DNA of 34,436 nucleotides. Source: JAICJR01 sp036494715 (GTDB lineage: Bacteria > Actinomycetota > Thermoleophilia > Solirubrobacterales > Thermoleophilaceae). The translations under genes and the position numbers were made by a program. Positions 32,417-34,436 of the stretch are shown here, piece by piece; within the stretch, counting starts at the first letter, position 1, and each line of letters starts with the position of its first letter. The stretch lies in contig DASXNY010000198.1 of assembly GCA_036494715.1 (NCBI GenBank), positions 1 through 34,436 on the forward strand, written 5' to 3'. The notes under the pieces are model-generated. The model ran no database searches. It saw only the letters and a program-made list of their open reading frames with translations, and was not told the DNA's origin.

Positions 32417-32827
32417 TCAGACCGCCATCGCGTGGCGGTGTTCGTAGACCTCGGCGTGAACTTCCTGCTCGTAAGAGCGGCTGTGAGCCGGAACCACCGG
32501 TTCCTCCGAATATCGCGATGCCAGGCCGTTCACGAGTGCGCTCCGTTGGCGCTCCGTGAACGTCCCGATCGCCTTGTTCTCGGGAATCCCGAGTGAGACC
32601 AGCAACCTGCGGCAGCGGGCGCGACCCCAGCGCCGCTGGCTCATCAACAGGTCGCTGATGGCCATGCTCTCCGCCTGCCAAGGGCGTTCGACCATTACGT
32701 CCACCACACTGGTCTGCTGCGTTGCAACCCGGCGCTTCAACTCCGCGCGCGCGAGCCGCACGCGATTTGCCTGCTCGAGTGCGCGCAAGTGTTGCGGCCC
32801 AGCATCGACCGTGGCTGTGTCGCCCAT
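32417..32827 (-). CDS. mihF: Actinobacterial-type integration host factor (mIHF/sIHF-like)
   Basis: 136 residues from the ATG at 32827, with GGGGAGG a few bases upstream. Residues about 15-105 follow the actinobacterial IHF: ALEQANRVRLARAELKRRV (long N-terminal helix), then DLLMSQRRWGRARCRRLL and SLGIPENKAIGTFTERQRSAL. The helix-two-turn-helix core W-G-R-A-R-C-R-R-L-L-x-x-L-G-I binds DNA non-specifically. Typical members are about 105 residues; this one has an extended C-terminal tail rich in His and Glu (from about 108). Known: mIHF compacts the nucleoid and aids integration. The usual neighbour is the guanylate kinase gene; here it is beside pyruvate kinase, so it may be a second paralogue. 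Confidence 0.82.
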   Translation of the reverse strand: MGDTATVDAGPQHLRALEQANRVRLARAELKRRVATQQTSVVDVMVERPWQAESMAISDLLMSQRRWGRARCRRLLVSLGIPENKAIGTFTERQRSALVNGLASRYSEEPVVPAHSRSYEQEVHAEVYEHRHAMAV

Positions 32828-33105
32828 GAAACCTCCCCGCGTACTTCAACTATTGAGTTCCCACGGCCTACCGCGTCATCCCCCGGATCGGGCGGACTCC
32901 CTCTCGAGGTCCGGCGTGCCCCTCTCTCCTGTCGAGCCGCGAGGCCGTGACCGACCCGGAAAACCTACGATGTCCCCCGCGAGTTGGTCAACCGCCGCGG
33001 CGGTGGGCGGGTCGCTAAGAGCGGGCTTTTCGTTTTCTCACCTTCTTGTCCAAATCTGGACAAGCTTGCCGGGCCGGATCGTCACACTGTCGGAGGGAGT
33101 TTTCA
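32828..33105. other. Divergent regulatory region between mIHF and pyruvate kinase genes
   Basis: This is the widest gap in the window (278 bases). It holds a small hairpin CGGAC...GTCCG in the middle, a perfect 14-bp palindrome ACCGCCGCGGCGGT (32991-33004), a terminator-like GC stretch followed by T-rich sequence (GCGGGCTTTTCGTTTT, 33022-33037), the CTTGTCCA palindrome and the pyk ribosome site. The GC stem before the T-rich run is poorly formed. A small RNA ending there is possible but not shown. No known riboswitch was recognised. Confidence 0.4.
33045..33064. promoter_or_regulatory. Perfect 8+8 palindrome upstream of pyruvate kinase
   Basis: CTTGTCCA and its exact complement TGGACAAG are separated by AATC, ending 41 bases before the TTG start. 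It could bind a dimeric repressor or form a leader stem-loop. It does not match the actinobacterial LexA or Rex consensus. Confidence 0.6.
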
Positions 33106-34436
33106 TTGCGCTCGACCAAGATCGTCGCCACCATCGGTCCCGCCTCGAGGTCCATCGACGTACTCGAACGGATGATCCGCGCGGGCATGGACGTGGCCCG
33201 GCTGAACTTCGCGCACGAGACCCCGGTGGAACACGCCGAAACGGTGAAAATGATCCGCGAGGCCTCGAACCAGGCCGGCCGCGAGGTCGCCATCCTGCAG
33301 GACGTGCCCGGGCCGAAGCTGAGGATCGGGCCGGTCGAGGGCGGCGTTACCGAGCTCGGCACGGGCAGCCGCGTGGTGCTCACCCCGGAGCGGATCGAGG
33401 GCACGTCCGAGCGGCTGCCGGTGGCCTGGCCGGGCCTGGCGGAGATCATGCACGTGGGCGACATCGCCTACCTCGCCGACGGCGCGATCCGCCTCCGCGT
33501 TGAGGAAATCCACGACGGCGAGGTGCTCACCGAGGTGGAGGTGGGCGGCACGCTCGCCTCGCGGCAGGGGCTCAACCTGCCCAACGTGACGATGGCGCTG
33601 CCCGCGGTCAGCGAGGAGGACCTGCGCCTGATCGACGCCGGCGTGGAGATGGGCGTCGACCTGCTGGCCCTGTCCTTCGTGCGCAGCCGCGCGGACCTCG
33701 AGCCGGTGAATGAGCGGCTCGGCGTCCACGGGCGGGACATCCCGGTGATCGCCAAGATCGAGAAGCCACAGGCGGCCGCCAACGCCGAGGAGATCGTCGC
33801 CGCCGCCGACGGGATCATGGTCGCGCGCGGCGACCTCGGCATCGAGCTGCGGATCGAGGAGGTGCCGCTCGTGCAGAAGCGGCTGCTGCAGCTTTGCGGC
33901 CACTACGCGAAGCCGTCCATCACCGCGACGCAGATGCTCGAGTCCATGGTGCACTCGAGCCGGCCGACGCGCGCGGAGGTCACGGACGTGGCCAACGCGA
34001 TCTTCGACGGCACCGACGCCGTGATGCTCTCCCAGGAGACCGCCATCGGACGCTACCCGGTGGAGGCGGTGGCGATGATGGCCTCGATCGCGGAGACCAC
34101 GGAGCGCGAGCTGCCCTACGGCCGCTGGCTCGCCGAGCGCGGGCAGCAGGACGGCGCCGACGAGTCCGCCACGATCGCCTACGGCGCCGTTGCCGCGGTC
34201 TACCAGCTCGACCTGAAGGCGCTGGTGGTGCCCACGCTCACGGGCCGCACGGCCGCGCTGATGTCGGCCCACCGGCCCAAGGTGCCGATCCTCGCCCTGT
34301 CGCCGCGGCTCGACGTGGTGCGGCGACTGTCGGTCTGCTGGGGCGTGCTCACCGGCCTCAACGAGGAGCCGAGCGAGACCTTCGAGCTGCTCGAGGAGTG
34401 CTCCCAGGCGGCCAAGGCGGCCGGCATCGTCTCACC
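33106..34436 (+). CDS. pyk: Pyruvate kinase (3' partial)
   Basis: 443 codons to the window edge; about 30 residues are probably missing. The start is TTG 33106, with CGGAGGGAG at 33091-33099; no ATG or GTG fits the conserved N-terminus RSTKIVATIGPAS. Signature parts: MDVARLNFAHET, ILQDVPGPKLRIG, the B-domain (about 70-155), LLALSFVRSRADL, IAKIEKP with catalytic K217 and metal ligand E219, VARGDLGIEL with D243, PSITATQMLESM, and the C-terminal allosteric domain from about 330. It converts phosphoenolpyruvate and ADP to pyruvate and ATP at the end of glycolysis. The substrate-loop variant QDVPGPKLR replaces the more usual DTKGPEIR, as in one known subgroup. Confidence 0.96.
   Translation, partial: MRSTKIVATIGPASRSIDVLERMIRAGMDVARLNFAHETPVEHAETVKMIREASNQAGREVAILQDVPGPKLRIGPVEGGVTELGTGSRVVLTPERIEGTSERLPVAWPGLAEIMHVGDIAYLADGAIRLRVEEIHDGEVLTEVEVGGTLASRQGLNLPNVTMALPAVSEEDLRLIDAGVEMGVDLLALSFVRSRADLEPVNERLGVHGRDIPVIAKIEKPQAAANAEEIVAAADGIMVARGDLGIELRIEEVPLVQKRLLQLCGHYAKPSITATQMLESMVHSSRPTRAEVTDVANAIFDGTDAVMLSQETAIGRYPVEAVAMMASIAETTERELPYGRWLAERGQQDGADESATIAYGAVAAVYQLDLKALVVPTLTGRTAALMSAHRPKVPILALSPRLDVVRRLSVCWGVLTGLNEEPSETFELLEECSQAAKAAGIVS

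Overview
The window reads as a chromosomal segment of a high-GC actinobacterium. A class Thermoleophilia / Solirubrobacterales-type genome is my best inference. The grounds are very GC-rich codons, frequent GTG/TTG starts, GTGA/ATGA/TAATG gene overlaps, a complete actinobacterial mce operon, an actinobacterial-type integration host factor, and several small proteins of a kind I associate with that class. I see no phage, insertion sequence, CRISPR array, rRNA or tRNA. There is no gene-free stretch longer than 300 bases; the widest gap is 32828-33105.

Left part (1-9.7 kb): the 3' part of a polytopic membrane protein gene overlaps a gene for a fused glycosyltransferase and flippase-like membrane protein. 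Next comes a stand-alone AbiEi-N/DUF559 nuclease-like gene, which converges on a full-length cobalamin-dependent methionine synthase gene (metH, minus strand). metH is divergent from an M24 metallopeptidase gene, and the 91-bp gap between them holds an imperfect palindrome over a promoter.

Middle part (9.7-14.9 kb): an accessory redox and catabolic group. It holds a small Cys-rich protein (minus), an alpha/beta hydrolase translationally coupled to a luciferase-like flavin monooxygenase, a DUF5519 protein, two tandem SDR dehydrogenases behind a double-palindrome operator, and an unknown possibly SRPBCC-like protein behind a second, different palindrome. No regulator gene is present, so whatever binds these sites is encoded elsewhere.

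Right-centre (14.9-31 kb): a lipoprotein gene diverges from a canonical mce lipid-import operon, yrbEA-yrbEB-mkl-mceABCDEF. An MmpL/HpnN-type RND transporter, a membrane-anchored thioredoxin-fold protein without CxxC and a B3/4-domain protein follow in the same direction. Two permeases, the ATPase and six MCE proteins would form one envelope-spanning transporter, with the RND pump probably handling related lipids. Coding is nearly gapless except at two places, and both of those gaps are filled with 7-bp tandem repeats. A third array of the same period lies at the very start of the window.

Right end (31.3-34.4 kb): two conserved hypothetical genes, a strong 20-bp hairpin shared by convergent genes, an mIHF-type nucleoid protein (minus), a divergent regulatory region with a perfect 8+8 palindrome, and a pyruvate kinase gene cut off by the window end.
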